DNA from: Pelodera strongyloides
Taxonomy: Eukaryota; Nematoda; Chromadorea; Rhabditida; Rhabditidae
Assembly (NCBI GenBank): GCA_036852015.1
Contig: JAANDG010000665.1
Span: forward strand, 1-64,000
DNA: 64,000 nucleotides
Direction: 5' to 3'
A program made the position numbers and the translations under genes. Under the pieces are notes generated by a model. It had not been told where the DNA came from. It worked only from the letters and a program-made list of their open reading frames with translations, and made no database searches. How positions within the stretch are numbered: position 1 is the first letter of the stretch; each line of letters opens with the position of its first letter. Positions 25,044 to 36,000 of this stretch are shown here, piece by piece.

Positions 25044-25103
25044 AAATATGATTGCATACATATATTGTGAGGTATATTGAAACCAACTTGAATTACTTGA
25101 AAG

Positions 25104-25462
25104 CCGATTTAAAATATACAGTATGTTAGAAAATAGATTTAAAATATACAGTATGTTAGAAAATAGATTTAAAATATACAGTATGTTAGAAAATAGATTT
25201 AAAATATACAGTATGTTAGAAAATAGATTTAAAATATACAGTATGTTAGAAAATAGATTTAAAATATACACAATGTTAGAAAATAGATTTAAAATATACA
25301 GTATGTTAGAAAATAGATTTAAAATATACAGTATGTTAGAAAATAGATTTAAAATATACAGTATGTTAGAAAATAGATTTAAAATATACAGTATGTTAGA
25401 AAATAGATTTAAAATATACAGTATGTTAGAAAATAGATTTAAAATATACACAATGTTTTCTA
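25104..25462. repeat. 30-base minisatellite with six-unit higher order
   Basis: Twelve copies of a 30-base unit built on AAAATATACAGTATGTTAG plus AAAATAGATTT. Units 6 and 12 have ACACAATG instead of ACAGTATG, so the array is two blocks of six (180 bases each). Since 30 is a multiple of three and no stop occurs, it is open on both strands as repeated 10-residue peptides (MLENRFKIYS; ILYILNLFSN on the other strand). I treat these as non-coding. Confidence 0.9.
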
Positions 25463-26045
25463 GTTAGTTTAACTAGAAAACATGACTGTTAAAAAATACA
25501 AATCGGTGCCGACGATAGTTTTGTAACTTGAAATGATTATTTGAATATTACAAAAAATTTTCGCCAAAGCGTGGAAATATACGGGTATTTTTGATTTACA
25601 TGTATTTTGTTATATGTTGTATATATGTATTACAATAAATTTTACAATAAACTATGTTGAATACCAGTGAAAAGCAGTTGAGCAATTGGTGAAAGAAGAG
25701 GACAGAAACAGAAGGCATCACGACATTTGCAATAAAAATAAAAAAAAATAAATGTCAAATATCAATAACCTACCTAAAACTGCAACAGTTAGGAACCACA
25801 GTTTCCCATGCCCGTCTTCATCGTTTATTGGGCTGGTTATGTTTTTTGCCACCTAAGAAAATATTGCTTATAGCATAGCTTATAAAAATCTAAGGATATA
25901 CAAACGCTTTTCCCATATAAAAGCGTGTTTCTTTTCTTTGAGCAATTACCAACTACAGAGTATGACCGTGGTAAAACATGCTTGGCTACTGCAGTCAGCG
26001 AGCTAGTTGCGCGCAATTTTTTGTACCTGTACTCGGTAAAATTGA

Positions 26046-26515
26046 AGAATACTACCCCACTGAAAAATACTACCCAAATTTGAAATATACTACCCCAAAT
26101 GTGTGGGGTTAGCATTTTGTGGCATTCAAAGTACTACCCCACCATTGAAGAACACTACCCCTTTTGACAGTTTATTACCCAAGTCAAGGGGGTAGTAAAT
26201 TGTAAGAAAGGGGTAGTGTTCTTCAATGGTGGGGTAGTGTTCTTCAATGGCGGGGTAGTGATCTTCAAACCCTAGGTAATCTTGAATTACGCTACCCCCT
26301 ACATGTGAAAATACTACCCCTTCTTACAAAATATTACCCCCACCCATTGGCTTTTACTACCCCGTGAGAAAAATTACAAAATACTACCCCCATCAATTGA
26401 ATATGACTACCCCACCATTGAATATGACTACCCACCATTGAATATGACTACCCCACCATTGAATATGGCTACCCCACCATTGAATATGACTACCCCACAA
26501 TTGAATATGACCAAC
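26046..26515. repeat. TACCCC-rich foldback repeat region
   Basis: Dozens of ACTACCCC motifs at 10-25-base spacing on the plus strand flank a block in the opposite orientation (26187-26275, GGGGTAGT). Parts such as CCACCATTGAAGAACACTAC pair with their complement. The right end has a 19-base tandem unit around TACCCCACCATTGAATATGAC. It may be a non-autonomous element with subterminal repeats; the ends are not clear. Confidence 0.6.
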
Positions 26516-26768
26516 CTTTTGTTTGTAGGAACTAACAGCGGTCTTGGTCCCACCCTTGGCCATTACTAAATGAGAATTTTAAGTTGTAAATACATTGTTT
26601 TTAAGTATTTGTTATGTAATGTAAGCATGCGGTATCAATGAATTACGGTATCAATGAATGACAACTTAGTTTCGCATTAAAAATGTGTAAGGCCTGTAAA
26701 TAATTATGTGGAAATTTTTCAAAATTGAGAAGGTGAAGAGAGCTTTTTTAAATCTTTTATTGATTTGA

Positions 26769-26944
26769 TTAAAGCGGAAAACCGGCCTGTTTTTGAAACG
26801 CATCGTGGACAACTGAATTCTTACGTATTTATGTTAAATTGCTCGAATTAGCTCGATTTATTCTAATTTATGTTCATTTGCATCATAAGAATGATGGTGT
26901 CCTCGATCGATGTGTTTCAAAAACCGGCCGGTATTTCGCTTTAA
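26769..26944. mobile_element. CCGGCCGG-family foldback, full copy
   Basis: It is bounded by TTAA on both sides, with AAAGCGGAAAACCGGCC on the left and GGCCGGTATTTCGCTTTAA on the right. The internal GAATTCTTACGTATTTATG block matches the family. Confidence 0.8.
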
Positions 26945-28200
26945 TTACGATCAAGACATTCGAGTGTGATCCACGTCTAAAAATCCAATACAATCTATAG
27001 AGGACTGTGCAAATATGACGTTGCATTTATATGGCTTTTCACGGAACATAACAAGAAATTATATTCAATCGAGCTTTGAATACTAATAAACCTTAAAAAA
27101 GACTCGGCACAGTGGTTTTTGATTGATTAGCTTGTGTAGATCAGCGAAAACCAGGTATTCCTAGAAAAGTTGAAGAAAAAATACATGTTAATAACTTTTA
27201 ATAAAAATTAGCAATTAAACATTTATTTGATGCATTTCAGAGTGCACAAAGTATGGGTAAAATCGCTTTGTGGTCCACCACATATCGTGTTGACCCGACG
27301 GGTTATATCTGGCACTCTCCAGGGACAGCTGTGCTATTTTCGCTCTCCTATAGTATGATTTTCAAGGTTCTGTAATCCCTAGATATCTCTGTTTCACGTA
27401 CACTCTCCTGCAAAGGTACAATGTCTATGATTACCCCGACCTACATTACAATAGATGACAGAAGGGCTGGGTTCGGCGATTTTTGGATTCCTAACAATTA
27501 AATAATATGAAGAAAATCTTAATAACAAAAGTATGAGAAGTAAAGGTGATAAACGGATCATGTTTTAACATGATACCCTGTTTGGACCTTGATAAAAGTG
27601 AACGAGAGCTAACTCGAACATAAGGTCAATGATAAAGTATTAGGTGTGAACGAGTAGTACTGCCCTTACGTTTTGTTTACATTTTTCAAATTATCAAGAT
27701 TAGCACAAAATTATAAAAAAAATTTGACGACAGCATGAAAATTCGATTTTTTGATGATACCAGATAGGACGGTGCGCCGCGACTCATCTTCGCCAGGTTT
27801 TCAAGAAATGTTGTTCAGTACAATCGCGAGAATCTGGCGAGAGCCTCGAGGATTGTGTGAGGTGCGCGGCGAGATGTAGGCGCACCTGATTGTTTTGTCG
27901 CGCACTTTCAGAGCTTCGCGTTGTACTGTACACACGCTGCACACATTTTGAAACCAAACGATCCAAAAAGTGTTTAATTTTACAGCACACTATATTTTTA
28001 TTACCGTTATTTGTTTATAGCCACAGAGTAAAACTATATGTACACCTGGTTGCCTGGTTATGCCTTTCCATCAACTACAGTACCAGCCAACGAGTACTTT
28101 ATATATAATCATTTGATGCACATTTTGGTGTTGCTTAATAAATTAAAAATTCAATAAAAATATCTCCACTGTATAATGAAACGCTAGTTTTTCACAAGTA
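26945..28200. other. Intergenic, no gene supported
   Basis: A short open stretch behind a TTTCAG acceptor (27241-27360) looks slightly coding-like but has no partners. A GC-rich palindromic patch with GGTGCGCC and GGCGCACC ends lies at 27773-27888. Otherwise AT-rich and featureless to me. Confidence 0.4.
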
Positions 28201-28640
28201 TTAAAGGATCGCAGTCACTCCAAAATCATCATTTTGCTTCGAGTTTATTTGAATTTAGTAAAGAATAAAGAAAAATACTTTACCAAAACCGAATAATTTG
28301 AATTCCAATTCAGGGGGTGAACAAGTAGAAAAGTAGTTCTACTTAATTACCGCGGGATTATGAAACGTGTAGTGATATGCCTGCAGACCCTTGCAGTATA
28401 TGTAAAGATATAATATGCAGATATTTGCCGAAATACTTTGCATACTCCCGATCGGGAAGCAGTTGTGTGAACACGTTTCGTGATCCTGCGGTAGTTAAGT
28501 AGAACTACTTTTCTACTTGTTCACTCCCTGAGTTGGAATTAAAATTATTCGGTTTTGGTAAAGTATTTGCCTCTATTCTTTACTAAATACAAGTAAACTC
28601 GAAGAAAAACGACGATTTTGTAGTGACTGCGATCCTTTAA
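28201..28640. mobile_element. TTAA-type foldback element (AAAGGATCGCAGTCACT family)
   Basis: A palindrome of about 440 bases bounded by TTAA. The outer arms hold GGATCGCAGTCACT, the inner arms GTAGAAAAGTAGTTCTACTT, with a short loop near 28400. It ends about 360 bases upstream of the DUSP12 start. Confidence 0.8.
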
Positions 28641-28998
28641 GCAGGGAAGATTCTAAACAAACGGAGTGCTACAAACAACATTTCATGCGGTCCCTTAACC
28701 GTCATTAGTAACATGCGTAAGGTTGTAGTTTGTAGCATGACAAATTTTTAAAAAATTTCTGGAAATTTTGTTGCGTAAACCGATTTTGTTTCACATTTGC
28801 TCTTTTATTTTGAAACATTCGCTTTTTAAAGCTTATATTAATCCGCCCGTGACCACTTATGAGATGTAGGTGGTGAAGGCTTCACCTTTCGTGATTTCTA
28901 TATCTGATCGAGACAGTACGCGGTTGTTTGCCGTTGGGTTTGAATCTGTGAGAAGGAACTGCTTTAGTTGTTTAATCGCTGTTATGATTCTTACAGGA

Positions 28999-31900
28999 AT
29001 GATTGACAAGGTGAGCAGCTCGCTGTTCCTTGGAACTGCAGAGGATGCCAAAGATATTTCTGCGTTGAATGACCACAAAATCACACACGTTCTAACAACC
29101 GCCTCTCAGCCTCAGCGGTTAGAAATGGAAGACCAGGGAAAAGTGTGTTTTTCTTGATATCTTCTTGTGTTCTTATTGTAGAAACACATATTTTTTGCGT
29201 GCGATGCGGGTGGCAGTCGCATTTTTGACCGCTCATTATGGGTTTATAAGCTAAATGAGCGATCAGTTTGGGTATCTTCTAGTTGGGTTGAACACATCGT
29301 ATGTATTTTTTTGCCTCCCACTCATGTGATTCATGTCGTTTTTTCAAGTTCGTGAGCGATGCGATACCCATTCTAGGACATTTCATATTTGCACATCAAT
29401 GTTGAGGATATTGATAACCAAGATATACTGGCACACTTCGATGAGGCGCTTTCTTTTATAGAAGGTTAGCGGTTGTTCGATGTTGAATTCCTTAGCTTGC
29501 TTTCAAAGATCGATTCCGTATATGCAATATGCATGCTGTGACTTGCTGGCTAGGAGCGAACTCGCGTGGCACCTCACTAAACTAACTGTAGCACGGGAAA
29601 GTGGAAACCCCCGGTATGACCCCGATTTTAATAGGGGCCATATCTGGGTTCCTCTCAAAAAACCCCAATATGGCCCCTATTATTTTTCGAAAAACCCCGA
29701 TATGGCCCCGATTATTTTCCAGAAAACCCGGATATGGCCCCGATCAATCCCCGATTTTTCGAGGGACTTGATCGGGGCCATATCGGGGTTCTGGTTTCCC
29801 ATGATCGGTTTCGTGATTCCCACCGGTTGAGATACAGCTTTTTCAACCCAGCCCCAAGACTGATTGACCATATCAGATCGGATTACATAGAGAGGGTGGG
29901 ATGTTTCTTTCTATCCAACACTTTTTTGTACAATTAAAACAAATTTGCTATTTTCAGATGCTATCAAAGGCGGTGGAAATGTTTTGGTCCATTGCCAAGT
30001 TGGAATCTCCCGGAGTGCTGCCTTCTGCGTTGCGTTTCTCATGAAAAAGTACGGTTTATCCTAGTATTCCGAGTATGGAATGTGACACCAGTTTTGTGCA
30101 GGCGTGCAGCCCTATGTTAACGGATGTCCCATGAAAGGAGCCGTTCCACTTTCCTCTTTTATTTTTGGGCATAATTTGAATTTTTGCGTAAGATCACTTA
30201 CTTAGATCACGCACCCACCAGGCACCTCCTGGTTGGCTTTGACCATCTCTGAAAGCTATTCGAAATTATATATTTGAATGATACATAGTTGCTATATCCC
30301 CTGTAAAATACCTGTCACGTCACATGTCAATGTTATTTAGCTGAACAAGCCATCTTCATATTTTCCTTGTTATTTATAATAATAATTTATTACCACCACA
30401 AAGGTGCGCACAAACATACATAATTCAGCCAATAAATACAGTTAAGACAGAAAAACGGTAATAAGGGACATAAGGTACCATGTGTAAAGGTAAGCGGAAA
30501 TGCTGGGGCATCGAACAAAGGTAGTTAGCCGAGCACTGTAAACCCGGTAGCTGGACACTATCGTCACTAACACACATAAGCGTGCACAGACCCAGGGTTA
30601 CGTCATTTTACATTTTACGGTACTTGTCCATTCGAGGTGTTATTTGAGTACATAACTATATTCAGGTTTTCCTGGAGTGTGGCTAGAGCACTGGATTACG
30701 TGAAAGCATCAAGACCGGTTGTGTTTCCCAATGAAGGTGTGTTTTGTGTTTGTCTTTGCCATTTATTTTAATATTGTAATACTTTATGCAATATATGAAG
30801 TCTGTAATTAATTTGTAAATGTGCGCGATAATGCGATGTTCGTGCGCAGGTTAGGCCTCCACGAGAAGGTCCTTATTTTGGAATTTATATCTCAGGCGCA
30901 GGCCGAGCAGAAGGACCTTATTTTGAAGGACCACAAGAAGGACCTTATTTTGGAAGTTATGTCTCAGGCCGAGCTCTGCGAAATGGCTGAAAAAAGTCTC
31001 TCAGTGTCTCTTGCCTCCTCTAAAATGTCCATTTTTAGGTTTCGTCGAACAATTGAAAATTTTCGAATCAACAAATTTCAAAGCCGATCAGAAGAGCCTA
31101 AGTGAATCTCAGCTTTATAGGTTAGTTCTTGATTTTCCTTTTTCTTTATTCAAGATCAAGTTTATGGTCCTTTCATGGAAGAGCTATTATTGTGCTTCAT
31201 TTTCATTCTTCTTGATTTATTTGATTCTTGAGTTCAGGAACTGGCTGGTTGCCTCGGGCAACGCTCCTACAAGTGCACACGACGGGAATGCATCAATGTT
31301 CATTAAACACCTGGAAAATGAGGTAATTGTCTTTTCTATTTCTCCATATCTCCATTTGTCCCACTGAAGTTTTCTTTTCACTCTGTAGATTTATCTTTCT
31401 TCGATTAACATCTCAACTTTGTTTTTAATATGTTCTGGTCTTGATTTTCAGTGATTAGTATTTTACACTACTCTATTGTTTAATCATTTAGTATGATTCA
31501 GTTTTATGTTGCTTACTTTAAACACTCCCCTTGAAGCACTTTCTTAGACCCTACACCCTGCCGCAATCCAAATCAACATTGCAGTATATTATCTTGTTGA
31601 TGTTATTTAGAAAACGGTTTCCGATGGACGAAAATTCCGTTGTGGTAAATGCCGTCACGAATTGTTTTATCCGGAACACATTCAGCAACATCAGACGCCA
31701 AGTGGAGAGGTATGTCCATACAATAGTTTTGCATGTGTGTGTACCACACTGGTTGCAGTTTTTGGTGTGTGGTAGTTGGTAGTGACATCGACATGTGTGT
31801 CCAGTATCCAGTCATGGCATAAACTCGCTGACGAACTGACCGACGAAACCACCCCCACCATCCGAATTGGCATATTGCATACATTTGGATGGTGGTTCTT

Positions 31901-32786
31901 CGTCTTGAGCTCGTAACCGTACCCCCGTCGCGATTAGAATATTAGGTTTGGCGAAAATTAGAAACGCATCATAAATATATGCAACTTTGGGAAAGACTAC
32001 ATGTGTTTGGATGTTTGGAATTAATGGACTTCCACCATTTCCAGTACTTCCTTATTCTTGTGTTCTGTTTCAGGTGTGTTGTTTCGGCTACCTCGTTGAC
32101 CCTCTTAGTTGGATGCAGCTAGATGATTACGAAGCAAAAATCAGTTGTCCGAACTGCGGGGAAAAACTGGGAAATTATTGTTGGGGCGGACGAATGTGCA
32201 AAGGATTTGCGGGTATACGATGCGGAACGCAGGTGAACAACTTTGTTTTTATTTACATATTTTATTGTAAGCTAAACTAAAGGTTAAACTAAATATATTC
32301 ATCATGGGCGTTCACTCGCCGATATGTGTCGCGTATTGGTTTATATTGATTCATTTAGATTTGTGATACTTATATATTCCATAGCCTCCTTTGTGATTAA
32401 TCTTTCTTTAATAAAAAATAATAAGAGGATTATTTGCTATATTTTTGCTAGATAGTAACTAGTAACTAATAATTATAACTGGCTAAAATCGCTAAAATTT
32501 GGTAAAAATGGTAAATCACAATTGTTTCTATGATTACGATATCTAAATTAAATGGCACTTTAAACCCATTTCACAGTACGTGAATTATAAAATATTATAA
32601 GCTAAACAGGCTAAACTTCGTAAACCACAGGCAAATGTATGTAATCAATAATTTAACTTGTTTTAGATTCAACCATGGGTTCAGTTAACAAAAGAGAAAG
32701 TGCGTGAAGTCCGGCCAGCGTTGAAAGTTTTTGCTCCACCTCCAGTTACGATTGTGGAATCGCAATCGACCAACATTTCTCAATAA
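28999..32786 (+). CDS. DUSP12: DUSP12/YVH1 dual-specificity phosphatase with C-terminal zinc domain
   Basis: Nine exons with matching phases: 28999-29142, 29377-29464, 29958-30048, 30666-30736, 31039-31120, 31238-31322, 31611-31709, 32074-32232, 32667-32786, giving 312 residues (human DUSP12 is about 340). The N-terminal phosphatase domain has the signature HCQVGISRS in exon 3, with the catalytic Cys and Arg. The C-terminal zinc-binding domain unique to this family is clear: RCGKCRHELF with a following His, then SCPNCGEKLGNY, MCKGFAGIRCGTQ and PWVQLTKEKV near the end. Yeast Yvh1 and its homologues take part in late assembly of the 60S ribosome subunit (release of Mrt4) as well as dephosphorylation. 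The ATG follows TTACAGGA, a plausible trans-splice site. An upstream in-frame ATG at 28870 exists but lies before this acceptor. Confidence 0.96.
29602..29805. repeat. CCCCGATATGGCCCC foldback in DUSP12 intron 2
   Basis: Four to five copies of AAACCCCGATATGGCCCCGAT with small changes are followed by the inverted GATCGGGGCCATATCGGGG. The left GTGGAAACCC and right GGTTTCCC ends also pair. It is GC-rich compared with the rest of the intron and probably a small non-autonomous element. Confidence 0.65.
30868..30978. repeat. Short degenerate tandem repeat in DUSP12 intron 4
   Basis: Three copies of AAGGACCTTATTTTGGA alternate with two copies of TATCTCAGGCGCAGGCCGAG-like sequence. The local open frame across it is not part of the phosphatase, which splices over it. 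Confidence 0.6.
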
Positions 32787-33076
32787 TCTTATTTTTGCTC
32801 TTATTCTTATGTTCATGATGCGTAATATTATGAAATCCTCTTGTTATATTTTATTTTTCATGGCGCTAAGTTGCACCACTGTCGACTCTGAACTCTGATA
32901 TTCTTTTTTTGTTCTTCATGCTCCTATTTCCTAGTTGTTGATTTGTTATTGGGAATGTGGTCCGTTTGTTGCGCATTGTTTTTTGTTCTTGTTATAGTTG
33001 TCAAATGTAGTATGTATAAAATCTATTCTTTCAGGTAAAAGGATCCCTTTCGGTTTCCTTCCTTTGCCAGCCAATT
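32787..33076 (+). promoter_or_regulatory. Short DUSP12-UBE2L3 intergenic with possible trans-splice site
   Basis: Only 290 bases separate the DUSP12 stop from the UBE2L3 start on the same strand. The acceptor CCTTCCTTTGCCAG lies directly before CCAATTATG. This arrangement resembles nematode operons, where the downstream message is trans-spliced; it could also be a short conventional promoter region. Confidence 0.4.
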
Positions 33077-36000
33077 ATGTCATCGTCGAGGAGACTTCAG
33101 AAGGTATTTTATCAAACTCCTTTTTTATTAGTATTTTATTTTATTGGTAATTTTATTTATTAGTATTTTGTTCGTATTTATTTTATTATTCTTGATATGA
33201 TTATGATTGTTTTCTTTATACACGTCCTGGTCTTGCTTGACCTTGCTCGTTTCTTTATTTTTTTCTTTATGAACGAAACACCATGTTTCAGGAGCTCGGC
33301 GACCTGAAGGCCTCCGGTGCCAAGTCTTACTCGCACGTTGAGTACGATGAGAGCAACCTCCTGCACTGGACTGTTCTCTTGTTGCCGGTGAGTTAACGTA
33401 GTCAGAAACATAATCTGTGTAATGGGTGGATGTATAATGTAGGAGGGATGTATAATGTAGGAGGGATGTATAATGTATAGACATTGTCTTAATTTCACAC
33501 TGATAAGTGTTTTATTTTGTGCACCTTTTTATGAAGGTGTTTGATTGAAGATACCGCGTTCCTTTTTTGTTCCGTGTTTTATTCCTTTTCTATTGTGCAG
33601 GATAAGGAGCCGTACAACAAGGGTGCGTTCCGCGTGCAAATCGATTTCCCGGCCGATTATCCGTTCAAGCCGCCAAAGCTCACTTTCTTGACCAAAATCT
33701 ACCATCCGAATATTGATGAGAAGGGACAGGTATCGGATTGGTTTACCCAATTTTCTAATTAACAAGAATATCTAATTTTTAGGGTGCCAATTTTTAGTGC
33801 TTATATGCTTGTCGTAAATTCCCTTTCTTCTTGGCTATAAACTACTGTATCAGTATATAGTGTATCACTGTAGCAACTCTTGACTGTGTCCATTTTTAAC
33901 CCTGAATATTAAATTGTATGAATAAGTATTTTAAAGTATTTTTCTTCTCTTTAGATCTGCCTTGGAATCGTTGAGCCTGGAAATTGGAAGCCGGCGACCA
34001 GGACTGAACAGGGTTAGTTTCTTAATTTTAGTTTTATCAGTCATTTTGATTTGATATTCTATTCCTTATTTTGCATTTTGCTTTTGTACGTGCCTGCCTT
34101 TGGTTATTTATGTAGTCCTCTATTTTCTTCTCTTTTATACCCGACATGAATTGCGCTCCGCTATGATTTCGTATGTTAGTGGGATCGTGGGATATGGATA
34201 TGGGACCGTCTGTGGATTAGTTAGCTGCGCAATGTAGAATCGAACTCAGTTACTCAGTTTAGTCAGTTTACAGTTCTTGCAATTGTAATTCTTTATTTAC
34301 ATCGTATTTACATCTTCCATACAACATCACTTATAACAATAATGCACGAGAACCCGATGTGTATCTAAAGCGAATTTGGAGAATTCTGAGCCGTATCGGA
34401 ATCCTTATAGGCGTTGAGCTCTCTGAACAGTGTTGTTCGTGTTCCCGTAGATTTGTTTGTCATTTTCAGCTTCCGCGGGGAAAACTGACTCCAGAACCTA
34501 GAAAGTTATTAATTAAAATATGACTATGCTTCTGTCAACTAGTGACGTTGGCTACCTTTATCATTACTATTATGCTAATTACTTGTGGCAAAGCTTTATT
34601 TACGTAAATTATCTCCTACCTGTTGCCAAGTATTTAAAGCATGTCGAGCCGCATACTTTTGTTCGATGTGCACGAAGTCGCCTTGAGTGGCCTATAATAA
34701 TATATCATTTAGTTATGACTTATCTTTGCGGGAAGAGGTTATCATTCCAGTCTTGACTTTTTTAACCTACATTTTTTTTTGCAAAAACGCACCTCGTTTG
34801 TTGCTGGCTGTGAACACGCCTTTTGGCTCGGAACACCGTTGATGTACCTAAATCATTTGAATATTAATTGTGTTTTTGTGATATGAGTTGCTTGTTTCTT
34901 CTAGTTTCGGACCAACTCAAGTTTAGTTACGTTCTGCTTACTTAAGTTACTTACGCTAACCTAGGCCTAGCTGCGATATATTGTAGTATTAGAATACGTA
35001 CCTTCCGAACGGGTTGCTGCCTCCATATAACTTGCACGCATTATTGGTCTTAGGAGTGCAGGCAGACATGCCGTGTCCGATAGAATTTAGTGCACTTGCA
35101 ACCTGAATTTTAATTTTTAAAGGAAATCATGTAGTTTGGTGGCGTATATGGTTTGTTTTTTTATCCTTGTGAATCAGAAAAGCGTTTGCAAATATTAGAT
35201 ATACATACCTTGACGGGCTTGCTGTTCCGGTTGTAAACGTCGTAATCGGAAGGTCCTCCAGCACTAACAAACACTTGAGATGGGCCGCAACTAGAATATC
35301 CAGATTAAGAATAACTGTAGGTATTTTTAGTGCCTTGGGTAGGTTGCCTGGTCTTCGAAAGTCTAACAATAAGGTTAACTCCATCGATTGGCCGATGCTA
35401 TGATTAATAGATTTTTGGTACAAAGAAAAAATCAGCTATTACCTAGTTTCTGCCATTCCGTGCCATTGAATGAACGTGGCGTCTTCTTTTGCCCGAAGAC
35501 TCACATCTAAAGGAACTTTAGTTTGTATTGTACCACCACTTTCCCTGATTCTCGGAGTCTTGGACACTTTTAGTTTATACGGGTTACATTTATTCACATA
35601 GATATTCCCCACCATAAATAGCAATGGTTTTCATCACTAGTATTCTCGATTCATTGTCTTTGTTTAAGTTTATGCGTTTGTTCATCTTTATATGTATGTA
35701 TATGTATGTATAATTTTTACGGTTCGTGTATCCAATTCAATTTTCTTGTACTCCACAGTAGAACTAGGTATGCAGCCACCTCGGAGCGCTATATTCATGT
35801 GGTGAAACATGAGGTTTGCATTATGTGCCGCATCACTCTTTGTGAATCCCTTTTGACATTTAGATTGCTGTGCTGGGGTTAGAGGTTTTCCATGACGATA
35901 TTTGGGGTGGGTACTGAAATTCAAAGTAAGATAGTCTTTTGTGAAAGTAAAGTATTATATTACTTTTTAATGTATTCGGTCCACAAGTAATAATACACTG

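Noticed and set aside
24981..25451. 156-codon minus-strand open frame (and 114-codon plus-strand frame)
   Set aside because: Both are translations of the 30-base tandem repeat, which lacks stops in these frames; no start context or splice sites.
25104..25462. CRISPR-like array
   Set aside because: The repeats are directly contiguous without spacers and the genome is eukaryotic.
27241..27360. Exon-like stretch behind TTTCAG (MGKIALWSTTYRVDPTGY)
   Set aside because: No partner exon in a matching frame and no family similarity recognised.
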